In this document: in pieces, positions 7,228 to 13,355 of the stretch
How the letters are laid out: every line of letters begins with the position of its first letter
How positions within the stretch are numbered: the first letter of the stretch is position 1
Assembly (NCBI GenBank): GCA_020632575.1
Contig: JACKFH010000067.1
Location: 1 to 13,355 of the forward strand
From: Candidatus Omnitrophota bacterium
Lineage (GTDB): Bacteria; Hinthialibacterota; Hinthialibacteria; OLB16
Reading direction: 5' to 3'
DNA: 13,355 nucleotides
Notes under the pieces: generated by a model
What the model was told of the DNA's origin: nothing
Database searches by the model: none
The model's input: only the letters and a program-made list of their open reading frames with translations
Made by a program: the position numbers and the translations under genes

Positions 7228-7701
7228 CTAATCGCAGTTGTTTGGGTAGTCTATTCGCACCGCAAACTTCTCACGAATCGCCGCACACTGTTTGGAAATC
7301 GCGGGCAGGTGGCTCTGGTCGATTTCGAATTTAAATAAATGAGACTGCGTAATGATGTCGGGAGTGATCTTTACTATGACCTCAAGTTGTCCGAGCGAAT
7401 CAGTCGTTTGGACTTCAAGGGACAATTCCGGCTCCATTGGGTCAAGCGTTGCAGACCCCTTTCCCTCACCCCAAAGCCATTCACACTCCTCACCAAACCG
7501 CTCGATATCGGAGGCCATGACAATCGAACCACTGACCCACACACTGGCCCCGCCTTCCCCACAGTGAGCGGTTACTCGTAGCCAATCCGAATCATAGGGG
7601 TTGTTCGGACTTTCGAATTGCCACCCATGAATCCAAATCTGGAACCTGCCCACTGTGAGGTCTGGTACACCGAGGTTTTCGAAAGTCTTCTCCCCGATCA
7701 T
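7228..7701 (-). CDS. WapI-family immunity-like protein
   Basis: The 157-residue protein has no signal peptide or membrane helix. Its order of motifs fits the small WapI-type immunity family (about 140-150 residues): an early LTVGRFQIWIHGWQF strand, then YDSDWLRVTAHC, then GGASVWVSGSIVMASDIERF corresponding to the glycine-containing strand and helix region, then MEPELSLEVQTTD and a final strand and helix (LFKFEIDQSHLPAISKQCAAI). In Bacillus, WapI protects against the WapA tRNA-cleaving toxin; relatives occur widely as putative immunity genes. No toxin with a recognisable nuclease tip is visible here. The ATG at 7701 is chosen because GGAGAAGG lies just upstream and the start overlaps the lipoprotein stop (TGATG). 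A TTG-initiated extension to 7755 would overlap that gene without need. Immunity function is inferred from family resemblance only. Confidence 0.72.
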   Translation of the reverse strand: MIGEKTFENLGVPDLTVGRFQIWIHGWQFESPNNPYDSDWLRVTAHCGEGGASVWVSGSIVMASDIERFGEECEWLWGEGKGSATLDPMEPELSLEVQTTDSLGQLEVIVKITPDIITQSHLFKFEIDQSHLPAISKQCAAIREKFAVRIDYPNNCD

Positions 7702-8078
7702 CAATCCTTCTCCAACACGATTGGCTCGTCCAGTTCCAACAATGAACCACCCCAAGATTCGACATCACGTTCCAAGGTGATATAACCAGGGGCCTCAACG
7801 AAGAGACGACCACGAGTCATCCCTTCAATCGGAATAATGAACGCTGGCCCCCATTCGCGGTTGGGGGGAAGGTGAAAAGTTCCATCTCTTCCTGTTGATG
7901 AATGTATTTTCTCATGGTCCCTCATCCCCACTCTCGCGCCGATTACTGGAGTGTTTGAGTGTTCGTCAATTACGACCCCGGATACTTTAGGTGTAGTAGG
8001 GTACCAAAACACAACACATCCTTGACAAAGAAGCCCGATAGACAGAAGAACCGCAGAGATAGAAGAGCGAATTTTCAT
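7701..8078 (-). CDS. Small lipoprotein with a transthyretin/carboxypeptidase-regulatory-like domain
   Basis: The 125-residue protein starts MKIRSSISAVLLSIGLLCQGC. The basic start, hydrophobic core and Cys21 look like a lipoprotein signal, although Cys at -3 is unusual for a lipobox (GLLC with Cys18 is an alternative). After the cysteine, PKVSGVVIDEHSNTPVIGARV, a Gly-rich turn (STGRDGTFHLPPN) and VEAPGYITLERDV form a typical carboxypeptidase-regulatory-like beta-sandwich. It should be anchored to a membrane surface. The ATG at 8078 lies two bases after the stop of the beta-helix gene, and its own stop overlaps the start of the WapI-like gene. A longer frame reaching 8372 is open but runs out of frame through the conserved end of the beta-helix gene and is rejected. 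No specific ligand or partner can be named. Confidence 0.82.
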   Translation of the reverse strand: MKIRSSISAVLLSIGLLCQGCVVFWYPTTPKVSGVVIDEHSNTPVIGARVGMRDHEKIHSSTGRDGTFHLPPNREWGPAFIIPIEGMTRGRLFVEAPGYITLERDVESWGGSLLELDEPIVLEKD

Positions 8079-8080
8079 CT

Positions 8081-11065
8081 TTATTCCAACCCTTCCAACA
8101 ACGCCTCCAAATCCAACACATCGATCCTTCCCGTCGAGGGGGGCAGCCGGTTCAGGTCGAAGCCGAAATTGGTTTCGTCGGTGGGGCGATACCACTCCGG
8201 GGAGAAGGAGAGGAGATCCAGGGTATTCTCGGAGCGGTCGCCGTTGACATCGAAGTGGCAGTTTTCGTAGGCGCCCATGTCGACCGCTGAGCCACGGGGG
8301 CGGGTGATTCCCTCGATGTCGCGGGAGGGGGCGCCCTCCAGGGTTCCCGCGTCGACGCAAGGGGAGTCGCAAGGGAGGCGGAGGTCGGCGAACTCGCCAT
8401 CCCAGGGGTGGAGAAACATTGGGTCGACTGAGATGTTTCCCTCTCCTTCGATGGCGTCCGAGAGATTGCAGTAGGTGATCGACCTATCGCTTGCCTCGAA
8501 CTGATTGGGTTGGGTCCCGTCCCATACGATCGAATTAATCATCGAAAGGGACTGGGGCGCCCGGGCATCGAGGCTTGGGAAGTGTGTGGAAGCGGTTTCG
8601 AGAGCCTGGTTTGCGGTGGCTGTGAGATTCTCGATTTCGATGTTATCGGCGGTGATGGAGATTCCTCCGACCGAATAGTGTTCCGCCATGGTGGATGTAT
8701 TTCCATACACCTCGGTGTTGCGGATTTGGACACGAGCGCCGTTTAAGAGGGCGGCCGCGGCGGTGTCGCGCGTTCCGGTGTTGCCAAAGATTCTGCAACC
8801 GGAAATCAACAAATCGTCCACTCGGGCGTTGATCCCGCCCGCCGTGGACGGCAAATTGACTATCGGGGGTTGGATCCCATTTCCTTTGATGACCGATTGT
8901 TTGATTTGGCCCGAAGCGCCGCCTAACAGATAAACACCCTCGTAACCGTTTCCCTCAATGATCGAGTTCTCGATCAAAGCACCTACAGCGTCTATGCCCC
9001 TCCCCTCGTTATGAGAGATCGTCGATCCCTGAATCACGACCTGGTTCATGTAGAGACCATGCATCCCGGTGTTCCCGGAAATCTCGCAATTCGATAGGGC
9101 GACATCGGAACGGTGGACCTGGCTTCCGATGACTCCGCCACGAAGGAATGTCAAATTGCTTGTTCCAAAGTTCTCCGTGAATTGGCTGTTCAGGATCGTC
9201 AGTGTGTTTCCGGTTCTAGCGCGAATGACCGTGCCATCGAATATGTCGTGTGAACCGCCGTTGCGATGAAATTCGCAATCCTCGATGGTGAGGGCTTGGA
9301 CCGGTTGCCCAGAGACATAGATTCCCGAGGCGAACTGACCGGCAATATTCCCAATGAAGCGACATCTCTTGATGGTCACGTCATCCAGGGCGGTGTTCAA
9401 ATAGATTCCCCCGCCCGCGCCGTTGCTGATATTCCCTCCGCTAGGAATTCCCGGACTCCTGTTTTGAAGGAAGTCGCAATCGATAATCGACGCTGAGGAA
9501 GAAGTGAGACTGACTCCCCCGCCCAGGCTGATGGCCGAGTTGTTTTCGAACCGGCAGTTTTGAATCGTTGCACCCGACTGTTCGAGATTCAGACCGCCTC
9601 CCCGGTACGCCGATCCGTTGCGGAAGGTCAGTCCATCCAAAGCGAGACCTTGAGCGGAAATCGCTTGCGCGGCGGGCAGAAGCCATCCGGTGGCGTCGAT
9701 GACCGTGGTCGCCGATTCCATGTTCCGTTCGCTCAGTTCCTCCTCCATTCCGAGAAAACCGCCATACACCGCGACATTGGATGGAAGCGCGATCGCCTCG
9801 CGATAGGTTCCCGAGGCGACCCACACCTCGCCTCCGGGAAGCGATTCGAAAAGGGCTTCCCACACGGTGGGGAACGCGTCTCCCCAACTGCGCCCTAATT
9901 TGCTCGATGATTCGTGTCTCACAAAGAACCGTTCGGGAGTGGTGTCGACCGGACCTTGAGAATAATTTGCGGGAGATTCATAGGCGCCCAAGTCGACACT
10001 GTCACCGCGTATCCGGGGATTCCCTTCGATGTCCGAGAGAACTCCCTCCGCGACTCGGTCGTTCTCCCCACGGTCGATGAGGGGGGAGCCGTTCCGAAGA
10101 CGCCAATCTCCGGAGGTTGGATCGACAAATTCTGGGTAGTCCGATACGACTTGCGTTCCCGCATAACCGTTGCGGACACAGCAGGCGTAAACCTCGGGTT
10201 GGCCTCGGGCGATTTCCGGCCCGAAATTCCAGAAGATCGAATTCTCGATCTTTTGGGGGCCATTTCCTCCAAAGTAGATTCCCCCGGCATGATTTCCCAC
10301 GATGGTGGATCCGTTGATCGTGCATGAACCCTCGGAAGAAAAAACGATGCCCGCCGCGAAGCCGAAAACCGAGGAGCCGAGGTTCCTGGCCACGACCGAG
10401 TTGATGACCCTTAGGTTACAACCACTCCCGCAATCGATCCCCGCGGGTTCATTGTCCGCGACAATGGAATTCTGGACCAGCAGGTTGGCGTTATTGAGGG
10501 CGTAGATGCCCGACCCGGTCGAAGATGTCGCTTGGGCATTAGGAAGCCGGTTTTCGGAAACGGTGCATCGACCGATGGTTAACGCGGCTTGTTCCACAAA
10601 GATCCCATGTCCAAGTCCGCCGTCGCGCGAGCCGGGGAAGGCGGTGGTCCAATTCCCCTCGATGGAACAATTCCTCACCACTCCATTGGCGTTGTCCACC
10701 GACAAACCTCCACCTTTATTTCCTCCGCCTCCGGTGATCACAAACCCCTCGATGAGCCACCCCGTGGGACCCGAGATTTGGAAAACCGAGGTTTCGCCGT
10801 TCCCCCGGATGGTCGGTCGAACGCCGGGGTTGGAGGCTTTTAGTTGGATTCCGTTCTTGACCGTAAGCGGAAAGATCTCCCCGCCCACGGCGTTGTAAAA
10901 GCCGGGGGCCACAAGAATCGTGTCACCCTCGGAGGAGGCTTGGTAGGCGGAGGTGATGCTTGAGTGCTCGAACCCCCCGCCCTTGCCAACTGTGAGTGTG
11001 GCCGCGTGGCTGGCTGATCCGAGAATTAAGGCGAGGATCGCAAGAATTGGCGCTATCGATTTCAT
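8081..11065 (-). CDS. Secreted right-handed beta-helix protein with two helix modules, choice-of-anchor-Q-like ends and a dockerin-like C-terminus (paralogue 1)
   Basis: The 994-residue protein has a signal peptide (1-21, cut after ASHA). It then has two consecutive modules: helix 1 (about 22-310) starting with a DUF1565-like ATLTVGKGGG...GDTILVAPGFY and ending in SPLIDRGEND...GAYES (about 315-364), and helix 2 (about 379-880) starting RSWGDAFPTVWEAL and ending in a choice-of-anchor-Q-like CVDAGTLEGAPSRDI...MGAYE (about 881-935). Rung repeats such as NCSIEGN, NCRFENN, RCRFIGN and GCRIFGN recur about every 22-30 residues. The last 59 residues hold DVNGDRSENTLDLL and a DLN...RIDVLDLEALL element, like a dockerin Ca2+-loop pair. 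ATG at 11065 is used because the GGAGG at 11078-11082 touches the alternative GTG at 11077, leaving no spacing for it. No polysaccharide-lyase active site was recognised, so adhesion or glycan binding is as likely as catalysis. Confidence 0.9.
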   Translation of the reverse strand: MKSIAPILAILALILGSASHAATLTVGKGGGFEHSSITSAYQASSEGDTILVAPGFYNAVGGEIFPLTVKNGIQLKASNPGVRPTIRGNGETSVFQISGPTGWLIEGFVITGGGGNKGGGLSVDNANGVVRNCSIEGNWTTAFPGSRDGGLGHGIFVEQAALTIGRCTVSENRLPNAQATSSTGSGIYALNNANLLVQNSIVADNEPAGIDCGSGCNLRVINSVVARNLGSSVFGFAAGIVFSSEGSCTINGSTIVGNHAGGIYFGGNGPQKIENSIFWNFGPEIARGQPEVYACCVRNGYAGTQVVSDYPEFVDPTSGDWRLRNGSPLIDRGENDRVAEGVLSDIEGNPRIRGDSVDLGAYESPANYSQGPVDTTPERFFVRHESSSKLGRSWGDAFPTVWEALFESLPGGEVWVASGTYREAIALPSNVAVYGGFLGMEEELSERNMESATTVIDATGWLLPAAQAISAQGLALDGLTFRNGSAYRGGGLNLEQSGATIQNCRFENNSAISLGGGVSLTSSSASIIDCDFLQNRSPGIPSGGNISNGAGGGIYLNTALDDVTIKRCRFIGNIAGQFASGIYVSGQPVQALTIEDCEFHRNGGSHDIFDGTVIRARTGNTLTILNSQFTENFGTSNLTFLRGGVIGSQVHRSDVALSNCEISGNTGMHGLYMNQVVIQGSTISHNEGRGIDAVGALIENSIIEGNGYEGVYLLGGASGQIKQSVIKGNGIQPPIVNLPSTAGGINARVDDLLISGCRIFGNTGTRDTAAAALLNGARVQIRNTEVYGNTSTMAEHYSVGGISITADNIEIENLTATANQALETASTHFPSLDARAPQSLSMINSIVWDGTQPNQFEASDRSITYCNLSDAIEGEGNISVDPMFLHPWDGEFADLRLPCDSPCVDAGTLEGAPSRDIEGITRPRGSAVDMGAYENCHFDVNGDRSENTLDLLSFSPEWYRPTDETNFGFDLNRLPPSTGRIDVLDLEALLEGLE
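8262..8413 (-). repeat. C-terminal cassette repeat, copy 1 (most divergent)
   Basis: This 152-bp segment aligns without gaps to 11288-11439 and 13204-13355. It encodes the LHPWDGE...GAYEN part of the choice-of-anchor-Q-like domain. It differs from the other two mainly at silent positions and a few residues (GEFADL, TLEGAP, GSAVDM), whereas those two differ from each other at one base. Confidence 0.85.
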
Positions 11066-11077
11066 GATTTTGGACAC

Positions 11078-11085
11078 CCTCCTTA
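11078..11085 (-). promoter_or_regulatory. Stop codon fused to the ribosome-binding site between paralogues 2 and 1
   Basis: On the minus strand TAA (11085-11083) runs straight into GGAGG (11082-11078). The stop of paralogue 2 is therefore next to the Shine-Dalgarno of paralogue 1, which favours termination-reinitiation coupling. The following GTG at 11077 has no spacing, so the ATG 12 bases downstream (11065), at the start of the signal peptide, is the likelier start. Confidence 0.6.
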
Positions 11086-12996
11086 TTTTGAGTGGAACTT
11101 TTGGGGGCGGGAAATATTTTGCAACAACTCATCCAGATCCGCTGCGTCGATCCGGTCCTCGGAAGGACCCAATTGTATTAGATTGTACCCAAAATTGGTC
11201 TCATCCAGCGGCCGGTACCATTCGGGGGGAAAGGAGAGGAGATCTTTGACATCCTCCGATCGGTCGCCGTTGACATAGTAGCGGCAGTTTTCGTAGGCGC
11301 CCATGTCGATTCCGCTCCCTCGGGGGCGGGTGACTCCCTCGATGTCTCGGGAGGGCGCCCCATCTATGGTTCCCGCATCCACACAAGGTGAGTCGCAGGG
11401 GAGGCGGAGGTCGGCGGATTCGCCATCCCAGGGGTGGAGAAATTGGGGGTCTTCGAAGAGGTTGCCTTCGCCGGGGATCCGTTGCTCCATGGCGCAATGA
11501 CGAAAGATCGCCGTCTGCGGGTTGGCCCGGACCGAGACGGTTCCATCCCACACGATCGAGTTGGTCACCTGGGCGGTTGCGAGGGTCGAGATCCTCACCG
11601 CATTTGGGACAGGGTCGACAGCGCTGTTTTGGACCGCTTGGTTCCCGTTGAAAGTGCAGGAGTCGATTTGAAGATGCTCGCCGTTGAAGTCGATGGCGCC
11701 GGTGGAATCGAATCTCCCATCCGCGAAATTTCCCATGACCACACAGTTTCTCATGATGAGCGTGTTGGAATCGCAGTCCAATCCGCCGGGAGCGCCATCT
11801 TGGCCCCGGTTGCCCACGATGTACGAATCCAAGATCTCGATCGACTCTCCGGTCAGCAACATTCCCCCGGTCTTGTGGCTCTGGAATTGGGTGGTCCCAA
11901 ATCCATTCCTCTCGATCCTCGTGCCTTCAATATGGCAGTCCCCAGCGTTTAAGCCGAAGTGAAGGTTGTCGGAGATGATCGAGTCATTGATGGACCCCGG
12001 GCGCATGATGATCCCGACTCCGGTATTGGCCTCCACCCGGGTGTCCGAGATGGTGGCCCCGCCGAGACGGAGGCCCCCGTAACCCTCGTTTTCGATGACC
12101 TCAACACCCTGGACGAATGTGGTCGCCGAGTCCAGGTTTCGGATTTTCACCACGTAAGGACCGATCTCGCCCACGATCTCAGATCGTAGTTCCCGGTTTC
12201 CGAGGAATCGACTGTCTCGAATGACGACATCCTTGGCGTAAGGGCTTTCGATCACGGAGGCCATCAAGGCGGGGCCGATTCCTTTGGATCCGGTGGTGTT
12301 CTCGAGAAAATCGCAGCGATCGACGGTGAGGTCTGTCCGGTAACTCTCCACATAAATGCCCGAGGCGCCGCCTTCGGCGGAGTTTCCTTGAAACACGCTT
12401 CCATAGACGGCAACTTGGGAGTCGGTTTCGACGCTCACATTCAATCCGCCACCCGTTCCAAGGAAGCTCGTGTCCGATTCCCCGGAGGCGAGGTTCTCGA
12501 TGAACCGGCAACCGTCGATGAAGACACTGTAGCACCCCGCCAGACAGACGCCGCCGCCTTCGTCATAGGCTCGGTTTTTGGTGAAGGTGCAATGACGGAG
12601 GGTGACAAGACTCCTCTGGGCATAGAGTCCCCCGCCATCCTCGGCGATTCCTCCCTGGAGAGTGAGGTTCTCCACCCTCAGGATCTCTGGGTCAATGGCC
12701 CGAACAACGCCGACTCCCAATCCCGTGGCATCCAGGATCGCCTCATCCGAGGAGGAGCCGATCAGGGAGAGGCTGTGTTCGATGAGGATGGGGAAAGTCT
12801 CCCCCCGTGTGACATCGTAGACACCCCGCGCGACGAGAATCGTGTCGTCGGTGGAGGAATTGGCGATGGCGGCGGCGAGGGTTGGGTAATCGGAATTCTC
12901 ATCCTCGCCAACAGTCAGAGTGGCTCCATTGGCCGTGGTCGATACCAAGAGTCCAATGACAATCGGCAAGAGTCGCTTGTGTGGAATGTCAATCAT
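11083..12996 (-). CDS. Secreted right-handed beta-helix protein with DUF1565-like start and dockerin-like C-terminus (paralogue 2)
   Basis: The 637-residue protein begins with a signal peptide (MIDIPHKRLLPIVIGLLV, cleavage near residue 25). ATLTVGEDENSDYPTLAAAI and DDTILVARGVYD follow, matching the DUF1565-like start of paralogue 1. Residues about 85-510 are beta-helix rungs with recurring HCTFTKN, GCRFIEN, RCDFLEN, DSRFLGN and SCTFNGN motifs. NSIVWDGT and GEGN...DPQFLHPWDGE align with the end of helix 2 in paralogue 1. The choice-of-anchor-Q-like domain is at about 516-570 and a dockerin-like tail at 571-637. In the tail the first acidic residue of the Ca loop is replaced (YVNGD for DVNGD or DLNGD), the second loop is NLIQLGPSEDRIDAADL, and an extra SRPQKFHSK follows. 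ATG at 12996 is chosen for GGAGG nine bases upstream and the signal peptide; GTG at 12999 is an alternative. The substrate is unknown. Confidence 0.9.
   Translation of the reverse strand: MIDIPHKRLLPIVIGLLVSTTANGATLTVGEDENSDYPTLAAAIANSSTDDTILVARGVYDVTRGETFPILIEHSLSLIGSSSDEAILDATGLGVGVVRAIDPEILRVENLTLQGGIAEDGGGLYAQRSLVTLRHCTFTKNRAYDEGGGVCLAGCYSVFIDGCRFIENLASGESDTSFLGTGGGLNVSVETDSQVAVYGSVFQGNSAEGGASGIYVESYRTDLTVDRCDFLENTTGSKGIGPALMASVIESPYAKDVVIRDSRFLGNRELRSEIVGEIGPYVVKIRNLDSATTFVQGVEVIENEGYGGLRLGGATISDTRVEANTGVGIIMRPGSINDSIISDNLHFGLNAGDCHIEGTRIERNGFGTTQFQSHKTGGMLLTGESIEILDSYIVGNRGQDGAPGGLDCDSNTLIMRNCVVMGNFADGRFDSTGAIDFNGEHLQIDSCTFNGNQAVQNSAVDPVPNAVRISTLATAQVTNSIVWDGTVSVRANPQTAIFRHCAMEQRIPGEGNLFEDPQFLHPWDGESADLRLPCDSPCVDAGTIDGAPSRDIEGVTRPRGSGIDMGAYENCRYYVNGDRSEDVKDLLSFPPEWYRPLDETNFGYNLIQLGPSEDRIDAADLDELLQNISRPQKFHSK
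11288..11439 (-). repeat. C-terminal cassette repeat, copy 2
   Basis: This 152-bp segment matches 13204-13355 with one mismatch (A at 11377 against G at 13293, silent in an Asp codon). The homology continues without gaps down to 11187 (13103 in the other copy), with about eleven further differences in those 101 bp. Confidence 0.92.
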
Positions 12997-13022
12997 CACC
13001 TTTACCCTCCCACGGATAAGTC

Positions 13023-13355
13023 TTATTCCACCCCTTTGAGCCAAGCATTTAAATCTCCTCCATCAATGCGATCGAGTGATAGACCCTCTCGATTCAAGTT
13101 GAACCCAAAATTGGTCTCATCCACCGGCCGATACCATTCGGGAGGAAAGGAGAGAAGGTCTTTGACATCCTCCGAGCGGTCGCCGTTGAGATCAAAGCGG
13201 CAATTTTCGTAGGCGCCCATGTCGATTCCGCTCCCTCGGGGGCGGGTGACTCCCTCGATGTCTCGGGAGGGCGCCCCATCTATGGTTCCCGCGTCCACAC
13301 AAGGTGAGTCGCAGGGGAGGCGGAGGTCGGCGGATTCGCCATCCCAGGGGTGGAG
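13023..13355 (-). CDS. C-terminus of a third secreted beta-helix paralogue, 5' end outside window (paralogue 3)
   Basis: An open frame comes in from the right edge and stops at 13023. It encodes 110 residues that start LHPWDGESADLRLPCDSPC, then CVDAG...GAYEN, then the dockerin-like tail CRFDLNGDRSEDVKDLL...FNLNREGLSLDRIDGGDL. It aligns throughout with the ends of paralogues 1 and 2. There is no true start inside the window; a GTG at 13298 lies in the middle of the conserved domain and is not a start. The tail keeps both acidic loops (DLNGD, and NLN...DRIDGGDL), unlike paralogue 2. The gene lies 26 bp upstream of paralogue 2 on the same strand and is presumably in the same operon. A signal peptide and beta-helix body are expected beyond the edge. 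Confidence 0.9.
   Translation of the reverse strand, partial: LHPWDGESADLRLPCDSPCVDAGTIDGAPSRDIEGVTRPRGSGIDMGAYENCRFDLNGDRSEDVKDLLSFPPEWYRPVDETNFGFNLNREGLSLDRIDGGDLNAWLKGVE
13204..13355 (-). repeat. C-terminal cassette repeat, copy 3 (cut by window edge)
   Basis: Third copy of the cassette, almost identical to 11288-11439. The match is still unbroken at the last base of the window, so the full length of the near-identical tract is not known. Confidence 0.92.

Noticed and set aside
7125..7338. Two overlapping small plus-strand frames after the DUF1016 gene, as a possible antitoxin or partner
   Set aside because: Both lack a Shine-Dalgarno sequence and recognisable composition. Most of their length is antisense to the WapI-like gene.
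8079..8372. N-terminal extension of the lipoprotein frame to 8372
   Set aside because: The extra 98 residues are Arg/Pro-rich and overlap the conserved dockerin-like tail out of frame. A good lipoprotein signal begins at 8078.
11066..11077. GTG at 11077 as start of beta-helix paralogue 1
   Set aside because: The only Shine-Dalgarno sequence directly abuts this GTG, leaving no spacing. The ATG at 11065 begins a clean signal peptide.
12388..13212. A 274-codon open frame on the plus strand opposite the beta-helix genes
   Set aside because: It is antisense to conserved, signal-peptide-bearing genes and crosses the boundary between two of them. It has no domain, and its end simply mirrors the duplicated cassette (a similar antisense frame lies opposite the other copies).
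8262..13355. Cassette repeats as insertion sequences or CRISPR-like units
   Set aside because: They are in-frame coding parts of paralogous genes, without terminal inverted repeats, target duplications, transposase or regular spacing.

Overview
The window looks like a contig piece from an uncultured, Gram-negative-type bacterium. It carries a Tat-exported periplasmic Fe-S protein, a lipoprotein signal and several Sec signal peptides. Long secreted beta-helix proteins ending in a dockerin-like tail are typical of large-genome environmental lineages (PVC or FCB relatives, or candidate phyla such as Omnitrophota or Hydrogenedentota). That placement is inference only; no rRNA or other marker gene is present.

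Layout, left to right. (1) 1-2011, plus strand: the end of a gene with a CXXCH haem-c motif, then a Tat-exported protein with four 4Fe-4S clusters, then an NrfD-family membrane protein. The genes overlap and form one operon, probably an electron-transfer module between the quinone pool and periplasmic cytochrome c. (2) 2113-3921, plus: a 602-residue polytopic membrane protein resembling DUF2339. (3) 5860-3956, minus: a two-gene unit with a small four-helix membrane protein followed by a secreted protein (transthyretin-like N-terminal domain plus a probable beta-propeller). (4) 5861-6126: the largest non-coding stretch (266 bp), between divergent genes. It holds two perfect palindromes and a candidate minus-strand promoter. 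(5) 6127-7128, plus: a complete DUF1016/YhcG-type PD-(D/E)XK nuclease. One of the upstream palindromes recurs, nearly unchanged, inside its coding sequence. (6) 13355-7228, minus: a tight operon of at least five genes, read right to left. Three tandem paralogues are secreted right-handed beta-helix proteins (the first cut by the window edge), followed by a small lipoprotein and a WapI-immunity-like cytoplasmic protein. Gaps are 26 bp, 17 bp, 2 bp and a 1-bp overlap.

The most interesting parts are two. The first is the tandem beta-helix array, whose C-terminal cassettes are almost identical in DNA (152 bp with one mismatch between two copies) while the helix bodies have diverged; it ends in a translationally coupled lipoprotein and immunity-like pair. 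The second is the paired palindrome in and upstream of the DUF1016 gene. No tRNA, rRNA, CRISPR array, transposase or convincing Rho-independent terminator was seen. Every stretch without a gene is shorter than 300 bp.
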